Notes: generated by a model not told the origin, from the sequence alone. A stretch of 64,000 nucleotides of DNA from Acestrorhynchus altus (GCA_034509495.1 CM067504.1:41201871-41265870); one strand, 5' to 3'. Numbered from the stretch's first letter, positions 21,600 through 33,874 are shown. Made by a program: numbers and translations.

Positions 21600-22285
21600 C
21601 GAGTTTCATTTGCTTTTGTTGGCGTGAGTGGGATCACCGTGTCCAGATCCACACAGCTCTCTGAGGCCTTCAGAAAGAAGGTTGTAGATGCAGATGAGTC
21701 TGAGAAGGGATTAGAAATCTGCCGTTCCACTGTCCGGAACATCGTTTACACGCAGAACATCATTGTGAACAACTGCCCACATGACCAGATCAGACCCTCC
21801 TACAAGTTCAGCCCAAGAGCAGAACCTCAAGATGAGTAAAGAAGATCCAACAATCCTAAAATGTTCATCACAGACCTACAGGTAGCTCTCACCACAGCTG
21901 ATGTCAAAGTGCAGCTTCTACCATCAGAAAGAGACCAAACCAGTTTGATCTTTATGGGAGATGTTTAAGGAGGAAAAACAGGAGGACAAGACTAAAGTTC
22001 TCCAGAGAACATCTAGACAAAGAGCAGGACTTCTGGAACAATGTGCTTTGGACAGATGAATCCAAAGTTGAGTTATTTGGGTTGTAACAGAAGACATGTT
22101 TGGATCAAACCAAACGTGAGAAAAAGAAGCTCATAGCAGCTGTGAAACATGGTGGTGGAAGTTTGATGGTTTGGAGCTGCTCTGCTGCAGCAGGGTGTGG
22201 CGATCTCTCCATCATAGAAACCACTATGAGATCTTTATTGTATCAGAGGGGGTTTGAGGAGAATGTAAGAGCGTCTGTACAAAGT
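21600..22285 (+). mobile_element. Tc1-like family A remnant, broken by microsatellite growth
   Basis: The N-terminal frame (SGITVSRSTQLSEAFRKKVV, 21624 on) leads into family sequence reading tclearly up to the GGGSLMVWSCSAAAG block (about 22150-22195) and the segment ctctccatcatagaaacc (about 22206). Frame breaks are frequent. The right part ends in a GT microsatellite at about 22287. A 39-bp piece of this copy (22130-22168) reappears unchanged at 22517-22555. Confidence 0.85.
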
Positions 22286-22286
22286 C

Positions 22287-22392
22287 TGTGTGTGTGTGTG
22301 TGTGTGTTGGGGGAGGGGGGGAGGGGGGGGTTACATCACCCATAGAGATGATGTGTGCAGTCAGTGGCTGCATGGTGTCTCTGGCTCATTAA

Positions 22393-22429
<37 letters not shown>

Positions 22430-22430
22430 G
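22287..22430 (+). repeat. Two GT microsatellites with a G-rich spacer
   Basis: GT runs at about 22287-22308 and 22396-22427, each followed by a G run (22309-22331; 22428-22434). They disrupt the right end of the Tc1-like family A copy. Confidence 0.9.
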
Positions 22431-23089
22431 GGGTCCCGCATGGCAAAGGTGTGGGGCATAGTGCACCCCTCCCCCTCTCTCCATCACTGTGATAAAGGAC
22501 TGCCCCCGTATCTACTCTCATAGCAGCTGTGAAACATGGTGGTGGAAGTTTGATGCCCCTTCCTCAATTTTGCTTCCTCCCTCCTTCTCTTGTTCTCCGT
22601 CCTTTCTGCCATCTGTCCCCTGTAACCGCGAGTCTCCACTGACCGTGTTCTCACTTTGAAGTCACACTCTGAAACACCGGAGACCGAGGTGTTCGCTGTT
22701 TGACATATGTTTCTCACCTGACTGCTTTCTCCAGGGGTTTCGTGTTGCAGCTTGAGTTAAATGTGCAACACCGTTATAAAAGAACGGGCCTTTCTTGCTC
22801 CTGGTCTCCCCCTGCAGATGGAAAGTGTCATTTTCACTTTGAACCGTCCATAATCAACTCATTACGCTCTACACGTGCATTCGTTGACATGCTGAGAGAC
22901 ACGGAACTGTGACTGAAAGTTAAAGGCTGTTGTGAACTGGCCCAGTAGAGTACAGTCTTACGCATTGCCTGCCTGATTCACCAAAGTTACATAGTGCAGT
23001 CAGCAGCATGCCAAGCCTGGAGTACTAACGACAGAGACGTTATTCTCCTCCAAAATGAAATGCAGTCAGTATTGGTGAACTTTCTTGTT

Positions 23090-23258
23090 ATTCACACCCC
23101 ATGAACACTTTTCCAACATATCGAAACATCTGGACATCTGATCTTCATCGTAACTTCACTGAGAACCGGAGCTGATTTAACTAAACACAACCAAACAAAC
23201 TGAAGAAACATCTTTAAGCATCATTTACAAAGTAATATATAGAAATGAGGACACCCCC

Positions 23259-23260
<2 letters not shown>
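23090..23260 (+). mobile_element. Terminal-repeat fragment of Tc1-like family A
   Basis: The stretch contains accccatgaacacttttcc and gaagaaacatctttaagcat, followed by gaggacaccccc, the same block found just inside the ends of the copies at 8.3 and 53.1 kb. No transposase sequence is present. It runs into a long CA microsatellite. Confidence 0.65.

Positions 23261-23313
<53 letters not shown>
23261..23313 (+). repeat. CA microsatellite
   Basis: An uninterrupted (CA)n run of about 26 units directly after a family A terminal-repeat fragment. Confidence 0.95.
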
Positions 23314-23314
<1 letters not shown>

Positions 23315-23899
23315 ATTTATGTTGAAATCATGCACATTGACTGAATACAGCAAAATCTGCAGTCGTTTGTGAAGAGACCACACACTCCTGTCAGCTTGCC
23401 TGCGTCGCTTAACCACTCTTTCTCTTAAATCTGATCTTCGTCTGAATGCAGGTATGATGAACACATACTGCACACGGCACACACTCTACTGCAGGACAGG
23501 CAGAGCGTTCAGCATCTTGGACATGTTCAAACATTTCTCGCTTCTTAAAACAGTCTGCTCTTTGTTTTCCCTCGAAGGGGAAAAAGTGAGTTAAAAGGAG
23601 AGACTGGTTTGCTTTCTCAGCTGCAGGTTCCTCTCTCTGACATCCATGTTCTACTGTATGTTCTGAGTCATTCCTAATACAGTTTTCCGGGGTTTTATCG
23701 TGGAAAAGTTTGGAATATGTTATTGGTATATAATAAAACTGCTCGTAAAATGTAATGGAATTCACAGGAACACGAATGGAAATTCAGGAGGTTTCACCCT
23801 CTTCTTCAGTGATCCTGTATTAAACCATGACCACTTAACCAACCATGTGTGTGCATAAATAAATACTATTTATAACATAATATTATAATATTTATTTAT

Positions 23900-24330
23900 T
23901 TATTGATCTACTCATACAGAAGTGGTGTCTCTCAGGACGGCGTCGGGTTTAACGCAACGTCAGACGTCTCTGCATGGAGCTGTAGAGGTTCCTAATGGTG
24001 TCCTGTGATGATCCATCCCATGCAGCTTGAATGTTCTCACTCAGTACTGCAGATGGTGTGGTAGGGGTGGAGTGTTGATAGAGTGTCCAATAGCATCCCA
24101 CATATTTTCAATCAGGGACAGGTCTGGAGATGAGACCGACCACGGCGTAGTATCTGTGTCTTCAAGACGAGATCTTGAGACGGCAGCAGTGTGTGGACGA
24201 GCGTCGTCCTGTTGGAATAGAGCACCGGAGTGTGTGTTCAGAAAAGGTAGAACCACTGGTTGCAGAACCTCATTAACGTAATGTAATGAAGACCAAAGGT
24301 GATCCGGCACCATGACACTTCTGGACACCT
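23900..24330 (-). mobile_element. Tc1-like family B remnant (transposase DDE half)
   Basis: A 95-codon minus-strand frame (24041-24328) contains YVNEVLQPVVLPFLNTHSGA, FQQDDARPHTAAVSRS and SVSSPDLSLIENMWD. These are the second catalytic Asp (QQDDARPHTA) and the Glu (SPDL.LIENMWD) blocks of a Tc1-like transposase. The N-terminal DNA-binding part is absent. A different family from A by sequence. Confidence 0.85.
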
Positions 24331-25216
24331 TTTAATAGAAACTCTATAATTCGTTACAGTTTGAATATGGAAAACCCTAAAATGTCCTGTCTGCTTTGAG
24401 TTAGACCACTGTTTTCTCTCCTCCAGCAGCTGTTTGAGATAAACATGCAGGAGAGCTTCCTGTTTTCATGTGGTCTGTCTTCCTGTGTCGAGGGTGAGGA
24501 AGTGAGCCTAACATCTAACGCACCAATTGGCCCATAGTCACAGTACAGCTCCCGGAGGTTCCTCACAATCTTTCTTCTCTATCCGTCCATCTCAGTGTCT
24601 GCTGTTAATGACCTTATAACTCAGTCAAGAGCTGATACAGCCACTATCGGCTGTATCCAGAGGTTCTCTGATAAGCAGATTGAAGAGTTCTGTATTTTGG
24701 TTCTGTCATGTGATGTTCTACATAAGGCCTATTCTGTAGCACACCCCTGCAGCTTATGACCAGAGTGCCCATGCTTAACCCCGTCCACTGTTAAAAGCAC
24801 CTACAAGGGTGTCATAACTGGACATTGGGGTGATGGCACTGGACGTGAATGAGACACACACTGTCATAAATAGAAGTAAAGAACTACAGAAGATATAGAA
24901 TTCAGAATTCATCTAGAAGGTGCTGGAGAGTCATCACCATCACCATTTCCAGCATCTCTCCATCAGGGCTGTGACCTCTGACAGTTACAGGCAGGTGGAC
25001 TGCAGGAGGGATATGGGTGCTGCCTGTTGATCTCCTCAGAGGACAGCTTCAGTTCAGGTTGAACACTGCACCCCCCCAGAGATGCATGGTGGAGCAGTCA
25101 TTAATCATGCTGTCTGTAGGAGGTGCCCCCCGCTCTTACTACTGACCCCCTCACAGCCCCTGCCATCACCTCACCGACTCTCCATGTCACAGACACTGAC
25201 GTTCACACACTTGTTC

Positions 25217-25220
<4 letters not shown>
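24331..25220. other. Intergenic with one transposon scrap
   Basis: Apart from the fourth-family fragment at 24735-24850, no feature is supported. A minus-strand match of seven residues to COP9 subunit 7 (24548-24566) was judged chance. Confidence 0.4.
24735..24850 (+). mobile_element. Short internal piece of the fourth Tc1/mariner family
   Basis: The run cagagtgcccatgcttaacc, followed by gtccactgttaaaagcacct and ataactggac, matches a middle coding segment (RVPMLT..HR.KRLQW) of the family whose ends are at 54240-54565. Only about 80 bp is clear. Edges are approximate. Confidence 0.5.

Positions 25221-25258
<38 letters not shown>
25221..25258 (+). repeat. TC microsatellite
   Basis: An uninterrupted (TC)n run of about 18 units followed by tcttctcttttcc. 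Confidence 0.95.
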
Positions 25259-25262
<4 letters not shown>

Positions 25263-25379
25263 TTTCCAGTCTTCTGCGCTAAATATATCGCGACCCTCGT
25301 ATCCATACAGGTTTTACAGACACAATCCAGACACCAATGTAACCACACGACTATAACAGAGAACATTACAACCAACCCT

Positions 25380-25550
25380 GAACCAACAGCTCAACGTAAT
25401 CTTAACCATAAGATCATAAGATAAACTCAACTTAAACCTAACTTAATCCTAAATCTATTCTTAACATAACCTAAACATAACCTAAACCTAACTCTAACAT
25501 TGAGCATAACCTACCTGAACCTGAGTCTAACCTTAACCGCAGGTGTTTTC
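25380..25550 (+). repeat. Degenerate CCTAA-rich tract
   Basis: Words such as aacctaaacataacctaaac, aaacctaactta and accttaacc recur over about 170 bp on one strand. The pattern resembles a much-decayed telomere-like or CCTAA minisatellite array. It has no exact period. Confidence 0.6.
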
Positions 25551-27744
25551 TCAATTCTTCTTCATGCACATGACAGTCTGGCTTGTGTGTATTTGGCAAA
25601 TCAGTGCCATCAAATGATGGAAGCCCCCCATGAGTCGTAACATAGGTTACATATTTCTTCATGAATGAGTGTCTACGAGTTATTTCTCGTTTCTCTCTCA
25701 CACATTTCTTTCTTTCTCTCATTTTTGTCTCTTCTTCCTCTCACTTATTGCTTTCCCTCCCTCTAGTCGTTCTCTCTCTGCCTCTCACTTGTATGGGTTT
25801 GTCTCTCTCACTTCACCTTTGTTCTGTGTCTCTCCTTTCTCCCCCTCAAGCTACAATACTTGAGCTCGACAAGTTCCTCTTGAGTGATGAACCCCAGAGT
25901 GATCCACACTCACTGACTATTCAGTGCTCTGAAGCTGAATTCACCCGCCGAGTGTGCGTCTCAGTTTATCTGTCCAGGATGAAGTGATGATTGTACGACT
26001 GCAGGACGGCATCTTGTTTTAAATAATGGAACTGATTACAGACCAGACACCAGGTCTGTCTTCTGTTGTCTGCACTGGTGATAGAGGAAGCATTTCTGTT
26101 TTTGATTGCTTATGTTCTACTTTGTCTTCATCGGCTCGAAAGAATTTGCGTGACTGATGTGTCCAGACATCTCTGTGGGTGTTTGTCACTGAAACACTGT
26201 TCCGCAGAAGAATCTGGGAATCTGCTGAACAGGAAGATGTGTGTGGTGTTGTGTGGCCACATTTCAAAAACTGCTGGGCAGAAGATTCTCCCTGTAGCCA
26301 TGAAGCTCCAGGAGGGACATTACCAGATAATGTTTCTTCCCTCCGTCTGCATATTTCAGACTGGTTGTTTTGCAGTATTATGTGTCCTCTTCAATTAGTC
26401 ATGCAGAATTCATAGTGGGCTTCAGGGTTCAGATGATCAGTGTCTTCTGTCCAGCTGGTGGAAACAGGCCCTTACTGACCTCACCACCACATACGCCTTT
26501 AACTGGCCACTGGAGAATCTGGTGAATCTCTTTTACTACGATTTGCATCAAAAGCAGTGAGAACAGCAGCATCTTCAGTGTTTGAGATTCCGAGGAATTC
26601 AAGATTCCCCCCACACGCGTTTCCAGAATGTTCAGTGAAAGCTGTCTTCATATGAGCAGATAGCGTCTGTAGACCAAACCGGTGAGGAGACCCATTCTTG
26701 GGCTGAAACAAGACATGAATTCAGAGTAAAACAGAGTTCAACCTACTGAAACCTAATTTTACAGATTCTAAATGGTTCTTGGCATGTACAAAAGTATTGG
26801 GACACCTCTAAATGATTGAATTTCTGCTCTTTCATACACAGTATATGTACACTCATGAACATTTTAGATCCAATTTTAGGCCCATATTTTATTTTAATCT
26901 GTAAAATCTCTAAGAAATGTTTGTTCTTAAACTTGATCCTAAATGGTTCCCAGACGTTTGAATGCCCCCGTATATTTAAAGCCAAATGAGACCACAAGTG
27001 TGGCAACATCAGATGTCACTGCTTTTCCAATGTGCTTGGTTGCTTCAGTGCATGAAACTCCTATATTTTGTCTAATCCTCACAATGCTGGTGGTTCATGC
27101 ACAATTACTCGTCCCCATCCCCTCCCCCCAATCTTTTGTTGGGTCGGTCAATCCCACTCTCATTGCACAAGGATGGAAATGGGAATGGCGCACAAAGCAA
27201 CCTTTCTGTCACCAAACATGAATATGTATTCGTTGTGTGCACACGCCTGCCTTCTCTTCACTGCCTCCACCTCTCCCTTCCCCCCGCCGGCTCCTTCTGT
27301 CTATCACGCTGCACGTTTCCCCACCGACTCTGTTTCATGTCTCTCTTTGTATTGCTATCTGGCATCCTCATTTATCTAAGTTTGCGTCTGCGCTGTCAGG
27401 GGCTGTGCGAGAGGCGGCTTGTCAACCTATGCAGTGCTGAATGAACTGCGTTCTCTCTCCTGCTGGCGGCTCAAAGCACTTTTTCCAGGAATGTGATCCG
27501 CAGGGTGAGTGCTGAATCTGGAGTGGAAACCAGTCCACCCCCGTGTCTTCTGAGTCATTATTCAAACACACCGCCCTAATCCTGGCTTAAGCACAATATT
27601 CAGCACCACCTGCATCGTCAGGTGTGTAGAGAGTGTTTTTAAAGAGGGTGTTCCCTCCTTTATGCTCCACTTTGCTGGGCCTTTCTTAAAGCTTCGGTAG
27701 ATGAAGCAGTGAAACTCAATCTCTAATCTACACAACGCTGATCT
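25551..27744. other. Intergenic, nothing recognised
   Basis: T/C-rich stretches (25680-25850; 27240-27350) create Ser/Leu/Phe/Pro-rich frames on the plus strand. A frame at 26066-26398 (110 codons) is not recognised and has no splice context. Confidence 0.4.
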
Positions 27745-28115
27745 GATCAATATTTATTGATCTACTCATACAGAAGTGGTGTCTCTCAGGACGGCGTCGG
27801 GTTTAACACAACACGCCAGACGTCTCTGCATGGAGGTGTAGAGGTTCCTAATGGTGTCCTGTGATGATCCATCCCATGCAGCTTGAATGTTCTCACTCGG
27901 TTCTGCAGGTGGTGTGGTAGGGGTGGAGTGTTGATAGAGCGTCCAATAGCATCCACACATTTTCAATCAGGGACAGTTTTGAAGACCAACCACGACATAG
28001 TATCTGTGTCTTCAAGGTGAGATCTCGAGACGGCCGCAGTGTGTGGACGAGCGTCGTCCTGTTGAAATAGAGAACCGGAGTGTGTGCTCAGAACAGTTAG
28101 AACCACTGGTTGCAC
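27745..28115 (-). mobile_element. Tc1-like family B remnant
   Basis: The minus strand carries the C-terminal frame (27766-27966) ending ENIQAAWDGSSQDTIRNLYT, SMQRRLACCVKPDAVLRDTT. The DDE blocks further right (about 28000-28100) are disrupted by a deletion in the SPDL region. Homologous to the copies at 23.9, 41.5, 50.0 and 57.1 kb. Confidence 0.85.
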
Positions 28116-29239
28116 TTGTCATCACCATCTTTGGTAATCCCTGTCCCGGAAACCAACCTGTTATATTTTATTAGGAGCAGGTATGTTTCAAATTCTGAAT
28201 TTGGACGAGGCCAAAGTACCAAAATACTGATGTAAAATGTCAAACCTGGTGTATTAGTTATACATTTAAAGCCTATATTTTTATACATTATTTAATAAAG
28301 CATTAATAGAGTTTATTTGTTGTTGGGATTTTATCACAGGGAATGGTGACGGTTTACCAGTGAGCTCTGTTGCTAGGCAACATGAGGGCGAAGGTTCAGC
28401 CATAATAATATGGTGCTGCCGCTTCAACAACAACAAAATATGTTATGTATGCTTACGTTATTTTAGTTAAACGTTGTCCTCTTCCTGAAGGGACCCGGGA
28501 CATGGGCAGCTAACCTGGAGCTGTTTCGTGGCCAATTTTGTGGGATGTGTTCATAGGTTGACGTAGTTTTATTCACCAAAACATTAAAAACGAAGGCCCA
28601 AGACTACTGCAATATCTCTTCAAGACTAAATATGAACAGAATTTAGATGTTTGCATTCATTTGTATGACATACCAAAGGTCATGTGATATCAGCATGTGA
28701 CCTTAACTCAGGGGATGACTTGGGACCACCCATACCTGTAGTGGAGGAACTGCCTGTGGTTTATTCTGCGTCCGCTTGGACGTCCATAAGGTTACATCAA
28801 GGCCTTCAGATAGTAGATTCTGGGTGGGTTTCAGCAGATACTTCTCACCTCACATATATATCTTGGCTAGTGGAGGCAGTCTGCTCTCCTCTCCTTTACA
28901 GCCTGAAGGAATCTTCTTTACAGGATTATGGTCCTCTATGATTACTGCTGGCTGTGTTTAGCTCTGTCCAGCTGCTTTCAGCGGCTCTAATCCTGATTTA
29001 ATACTTACTGTGTAAAAAAGACACAAACAGACAGTCATTTTCTTTAGCTTAAAATGACGGGCTTTTGACGTGTAAAATGCTGGAAGCTAGAGTTTAAAAG
29101 GTTCGGTCATTAGAGCCCCACCTCACCTGTCTGGTGTTTAAGGAAATGTCACTGCTGGTCCGTCCAGTTTTAGTCATAATATTTACAACTGGTCCAGTGG
29201 CTTTTTAAAGCCAAATATAACTTTAATGAATCAGATAAA
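28116..29239. other. Intergenic; only the X-box-like site at 28369 stands out
   Basis: No coding exon or clear repeat was recognised besides the RFX-type palindrome. Confidence 0.4.
28369..28381. promoter_or_regulatory. Perfect RFX/EF-C-type palindrome
   Basis: GTTGCTAGGCAAC is two exact RFX half-sites (GTTGC and GCAAC) around a 3-bp centre. Such sites bind RFX dimers with high affinity. There is no gene nearby in the window. Confidence 0.5.
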
Positions 29240-29600
29240 AACTATATCTGTTTCTCTGCAGACTTTATTCTCCTCCTTTCACCCTGATCTTCAATGATCA
29301 GGACCCCACAGGACCACCACAGAGCAGCACTGCAGTCACACTGACGTGGTGGTGGTGTGTTAGTGTGTGTTGCCGAGAACAGTCCACCGACCAGAAACGT
29401 CCAACCGACAGCGTCCTGTGGGCAGCGTCCTGTGAGCACTGATGAAGGACTAGAGGACGACCAGCACAAACTGTGCAGAAACAGATGAGCTTCTGTCTCT
29501 GACTTTACATCTACAAGGTGGAGAAACTCGGTAGGAGCGTCTGATAGAGTGGACAGTGAGTGGACACAGTGTTTAAACACTCCAGCAGCACTGCTGTGTC
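29240..29600 (-). mobile_element. Repeat family C copy with inverted internal segment
   Basis: Left part (29255-29370) runs parallel to 49045-49200. The right part (about 29375-29595; tgatgaaggactagaggacg, tctacaaggtggagaaactc, tttaaacactccagcagcac) is the reverse complement of the corresponding segment at 49225-49445. The internal segment is therefore flipped relative to the other copy. Confidence 0.75.
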
Positions 29601-30784
29601 TAAATATCCTCTAAGTGTCCTAACTTTTTTCATGAGGAGGAGCCAGAGAACAGAGTTGATCCATACAGACAAGGAGGGGTTGTGTTGTTTACTATTCCGG
29701 AGTGTCTTGGAGATGACTCCTATGGAAACTGCTGGCTGCATCCCGGGTGGCTCTGAATGAGCTCATGATATCAGATAGGAAATGTGCCACTGTGCCGAGG
29801 CCTTAAATCTGTCTCATTCAAATGGAGCTCCTCTCTCTTTCATACTGTTTTCATCTTCATTGGACAAGGTCACATTAAGTATGCTCTGAGTGTTACATAT
29901 TTCTTCAATGTGCTCGGAATGTTTTAACCTGAGGTTGGAATGAGTGCAGACGGTGAAAGACACTTCTCAGAAGAACATTTTGAGCCACAGACATCTAATT
30001 AATGAATCCACTGAAGACTGAATGTAAAATTAGGTAAATTAGTTCCTCATACTGCCACTTGTTTATCTCTTACATTAGACTAATTCCACAGGGACGGAGG
30101 GAAGAGGGGAGGGAAGGAAATATGACACTTGTTAACCTCCTCAGATGTGCCCTGTCTCAAACAGAAAGCACTGCCTGGAGCAGGAGCAGGATGTTATAAC
30201 GTCCCTGTTGCTGATTTTATCGTGAAATGTTCACAGGGTTTAAATGTTTTTTGCCCCTAAATTGGAAGTTCCGAATATCCAACCCCCAGTAGGATTGTCC
30301 CCAAATGAAGACAAGCACACTCCTCCTCCCGTTCATGTGAATCCAGCCTCTTTCCAAATGTGGCCATTGCATCATTGCCAGGCAACCTGTGGGCTCGGAG
30401 GAAAGCCCCAGGTCCCCAGCTCAGATACAAAGGCCAGCCTCACACTGGGTGTGATGTAGAGCAAGCTAGAGGTGGAAAGAGCACCATGTAACAGCATGAT
30501 GGATTGGTGGTTCGTACATTCCCAAGCCTCCCAGCGCTGGGGTCCGTGTGACTCGTTTCCTCCCAAATCCACATTCCAAAAAGCCATGGATGTCAAAGTT
30601 GGCCGGGTGTGTGTGAATGAGTGTGTGTAAAATAAGAGTGATTAACACAGAAGTTACCCCCTAGGAACATGCTCTTTACTCAAGGAAGCAGGTTAGATGA
30701 ACGAGTACAGTGATTCTCAGTCCCAGTCCTTGCACAATCAAACCTTATATCGATCCTTACAACACCATCTTGCCGTCTCCTTGA
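29601..30784. other. Intergenic; X-box-like site at 30374
   Basis: No coding exon seen. The part 30240-30600 is moderately GC-rich and free of known repeats, and could hold regulatory sequence. Confidence 0.4.
30374..30386. promoter_or_regulatory. RFX X-box-like motif
   Basis: ATTGCCAGGCAAC has one perfect half-site (GGCAAC) and one near-perfect (ATTGCC) separated by a single base. Function unknown. Confidence 0.35.
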
Positions 30785-31027
30785 AGATGCAGCCCGGGAG
30801 TCATCAGGCACAGGGCAGGAATACCCCCTAGACCGGGCACCAGTCCATCACAAGATACTACAGTCAGCAATTTAGCATGGTCAATTCTCCTACCATGTGC
30901 ATTTTTGGAGGAGGAAACCTGGAGGGGATCCATGTGGACACGGGGAGAACAACTCCTTGTAGACGGCGACCTGAGTGGGGATCAAACCCACACGCACTAC
31001 CTGCAGTGTCACCGTGTCACCGTGTCA
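30785..31027 (-). mobile_element. tRNA-derived SINE, antisense copy
   Basis: Read on the minus strand it starts with ggtgacactgcaggtagtgc, has a B-box-like gggtttgatcccc (30977-30989), then the body ttctccccgtgtccacatgg, tttcctcctccaaaaatgca and gtgatggactggtgcccggt. This is the layout of a widespread fish SINE that carries the words CCGTGTC..GGTTTCCTCC and GATGGACTGG. The head repeats gtgacacgg three times, a short tandem gain. Confidence 0.8.
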
Positions 31028-32799
31028 CCCGTCCTAACTTTTTCACATGACTATATAAACAGAGACTTTTATCATATGATTTAGATCATTGTTGTCTTGT
31101 GACACTATTGTCTTGTGACACAAATGCTTTCTGCCCTTCTTATCTGGATCACTTTAACCCTTTGACTTTTTGATGAGGGACTCTAACCTCGTCCTTCTGC
31201 ACGACTGAAACGGAGTGTGAAACACCACTGACACTGTTCCTGTTTTTCACACCATTCACACAAATGCGTGTAAAAGCCACTGTAGCACAATCCACAGCCG
31301 TGACTCAGTACCAAGCCAGTAAGATAAAAATGAAAGCATGACCATCACAGCCGTTAGAGCAGATGAGCCCAGCGTCAGCCTGCTCGCGCTGCACTTTCCA
31401 TTTGTGCTCGGTCTCATCAATATGATGAATCTACTCGCCCGTAAAACAGAGATTAAACAGCGGCGGTTATGACACCCTACATCTCCCACCAGCTTGCACC
31501 ACCCATTGAGTGTTAGTCAGGCTGAATCTGCCCAGTTCCTGTTCTGGGGTGAATGGGAGAGGGATTCTGAAAGAACAACCAAGTGGGTTTGTTTCCTTTT
31601 TGCATTTTTTAGTCTTGACTTGTGAAAAAAAGCTGTCAGACAGTTATTTTAATTAGAGGGATAATGATTCTTGGTGGAGCAGATTATTAAGCAGTCAACT
31701 CTGCATGACAGTCCAGACGTCTCAGATCAAAGTTCTCTCCCACGGGGCATTGATCACGAAACAAAACCAGCACAAGTCAGACCTGTTCAACTCCCAACTG
31801 CACACTTTACCAGCATTTAAAGCAATTAAACTGGAAAAGCTGAAAGTGAGGAGATGTGATACTGAAATAAACTCAGCAAGGATGCCAGAGACTGATCTTT
31901 GGATAAAAGATCATTTATTAACAGCACTGATCCAAAAGACCTGATTGCAGAAAGCTGGAATGCTGTCTCTGCTCCAACCTCAAACTGGGATTTTACCAGC
32001 TATCCTGTTTACAGTACGTGTATGTGCATCCAAATAGCAAGTATATATATCGACCCACCGGTCCTCCCTCAGGCTACTGGAATACCGTCCTTCACACGAA
32101 ATCTGGAGACATTAGAAAATAAAACTGGGAGGAAAGAAATACTGTCCTTTGTTTGTTGGTTTGTTGAAAGCATTGTTGACACTCTGCTGGATGAAAAGGT
32201 TTGATTTACAACAGATAATAAGGAAAATGAATTAACTGGAAAATGAATGATAGCATAATACTCAACTGCCAGTGAACTGCTGGTCCAACTGCCATCGGTG
32301 GACCAACAGTGGTCCAGAGTCCACTTGCCGTCTGTGTATATACACCTGTGATCCGTTCCGAAACTGAACTATAAAGCACACAGACGTCTCATGGGTGCAG
32401 TATTTGTTATTTCAACAGAAGGAAAGATAAGCTGGCTGTAATCAATCAAACCTGTGCTTAAAGCATATAACTAAGATTAAACTGTCCTTCCATTAAAGAA
32501 AGATATTATAAATGTATCACCAATTTAGGCTGGAACAGTCACCAATGTCCAGTGCTCTGCTTCCCTGTTACTGCTGGAGTCACTCGCTGAAGCAGTGCTT
32601 AATTTCACAGGTCGGACTACATACAGAGTTCTGTAAATAGAGCTCTTTATCAGGCTCCTCAGCGGGTGCTTAGCTGAGCGGGGGAAACCTGTCTGACACA
32701 CCAACTGGTGAAGGGTTAGGATTGGCTTTGAGCCTTAACTTCCCAATATTCCAAAATACCAACTCTCTGTCTACTTTAAGCTTCATGACTCAGGATCAG
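31028..32799. other. Intergenic, nothing recognised
   Basis: Frames of 79 and 101 codons (31705-31944, 31899-32204) overlap and match nothing I know. A family A end-like phrase (ctaactttttcacatgacta) lies at about 31034. Confidence 0.4.
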
Positions 32800-33060
32800 C
32801 GTAATCTACAGACTATGACTGATCTGAGAGAGGGGGCGGGGCTGATGCTCAACCTGCAGACAGACTCTGACTGATCAGAGAGAGGGGGCGGGGCTGATGC
32901 TCAACCTGCATACAGATTCTGACTGATCAGAGAGAGGGGGCAGGGCTGATGACATCACTGACTGAGACATTGGGTTGCAGAAAATGAGAAGGGAGGGGCT
33001 GTTTACTCTCTTTTTTTGATCACAGAGTGTTCAAATTACAGAATAAAAGTCCCAAGAGAA
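32800..33060 (+). repeat. 50-bp minisatellite element (family D), copy 1
   Basis: About three units of gactgatcagagagaggggg, gcggggctgatgctcaacct are followed by gatgacatcactgactgaga and, further on, ttacagaataaaagtccca. The same units and the same right flank occur at 36370-36640, so the flank and the array form one dispersed element. Confidence 0.8.
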
Positions 33061-33081
33061 ATAATAAAGCATATTCTGTTG

Positions 33082-33082
<1 letters not shown>

Positions 33083-33117
<35 letters not shown>

Positions 33118-33152
33118 GTTGTTGTTGTTGTTGTTATTGTTATTATTATTAT
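33083..33152 (+). repeat. ATT/GTT microsatellite
   Basis: A run of (ATT)n followed by (GTT)n and again (ATT)n; at its left edge it joins the end of family D copy 1. It produces artificial poly-Ile/poly-Val or poly-Tyr/poly-Cys reading frames. Confidence 0.95.
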
Positions 33153-33874
33153 ATTTGGACCACTGTCAAGCATTTTGCACAACTTACTATTATACATATC
33201 CTTGTCAATCTAATCATTACAAATAACTAATAAAAATTCTTGCATTTTCAGTTATTATTTGCTTCTTGTATTTTATTCATGCTTATATTTTGAACATGGG
33301 GTTTCAATGTTGTTTTACTTATTAACATTTTCTTTGATGATTTTTGTCCATTTTTAGTTTTCCACATGGTTCAAACCCTGCTGCTGATGAATAGACCAAT
33401 AGAAATGTCATAAAATGACTCTTATTTTACACTCACTTCCATTCAAAGTTGAGAGCATTTTTGCCTTCTGCTGTAAAGCTGCCATTTAGGAGATATTTGT
33501 TTTTCATTGGACAATGACAATATTTACTGTTCATACACCAGAGAACTTAAAGCACTGAATAACTGCAGTCTATGGCATCTTTAGCTGGAGGAACAGATCT
33601 CACTTGAAGCAAAAGGAAGTGTGTTTAAGAGGAAAAGTAAATATTTAAAGTGACTTGTTCAAAATCCAGAATGAAACAGCAGTGCATGCCACACACCTCC
33701 ACAAGCGCCACAGTAATAAAGACTGATAAAGAGTCTTGGGTCAAGTTGAGAATGGACCCAATGCTGACACAGATGTGCAAATGCACACACAGCTTGTCTT
33801 CTGTAGAAAAGTACTGCCAATAGATTAGGACTCGCTGGAGAAGATAAACAATCATAAAAATAATGGCACCATGT
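33153..33874. other. Intergenic, nothing recognised
   Basis: AT-rich, no motif or repeat identified. Confidence 0.5.

Noticed and set aside
24548..24566. Seven-residue match MRNLREL to COP9 signalosome subunit 7 on the minus strand
   Set aside because: Tempting because COPS7B neighbours PDE6D in human, but the match stops after seven residues on both sides and no splice donor follows.
33016..33230. Frames with poly-Ile/poly-Val and poly-Tyr/poly-Cys
   Set aside because: Pure translation of the ATT/GTT microsatellite.
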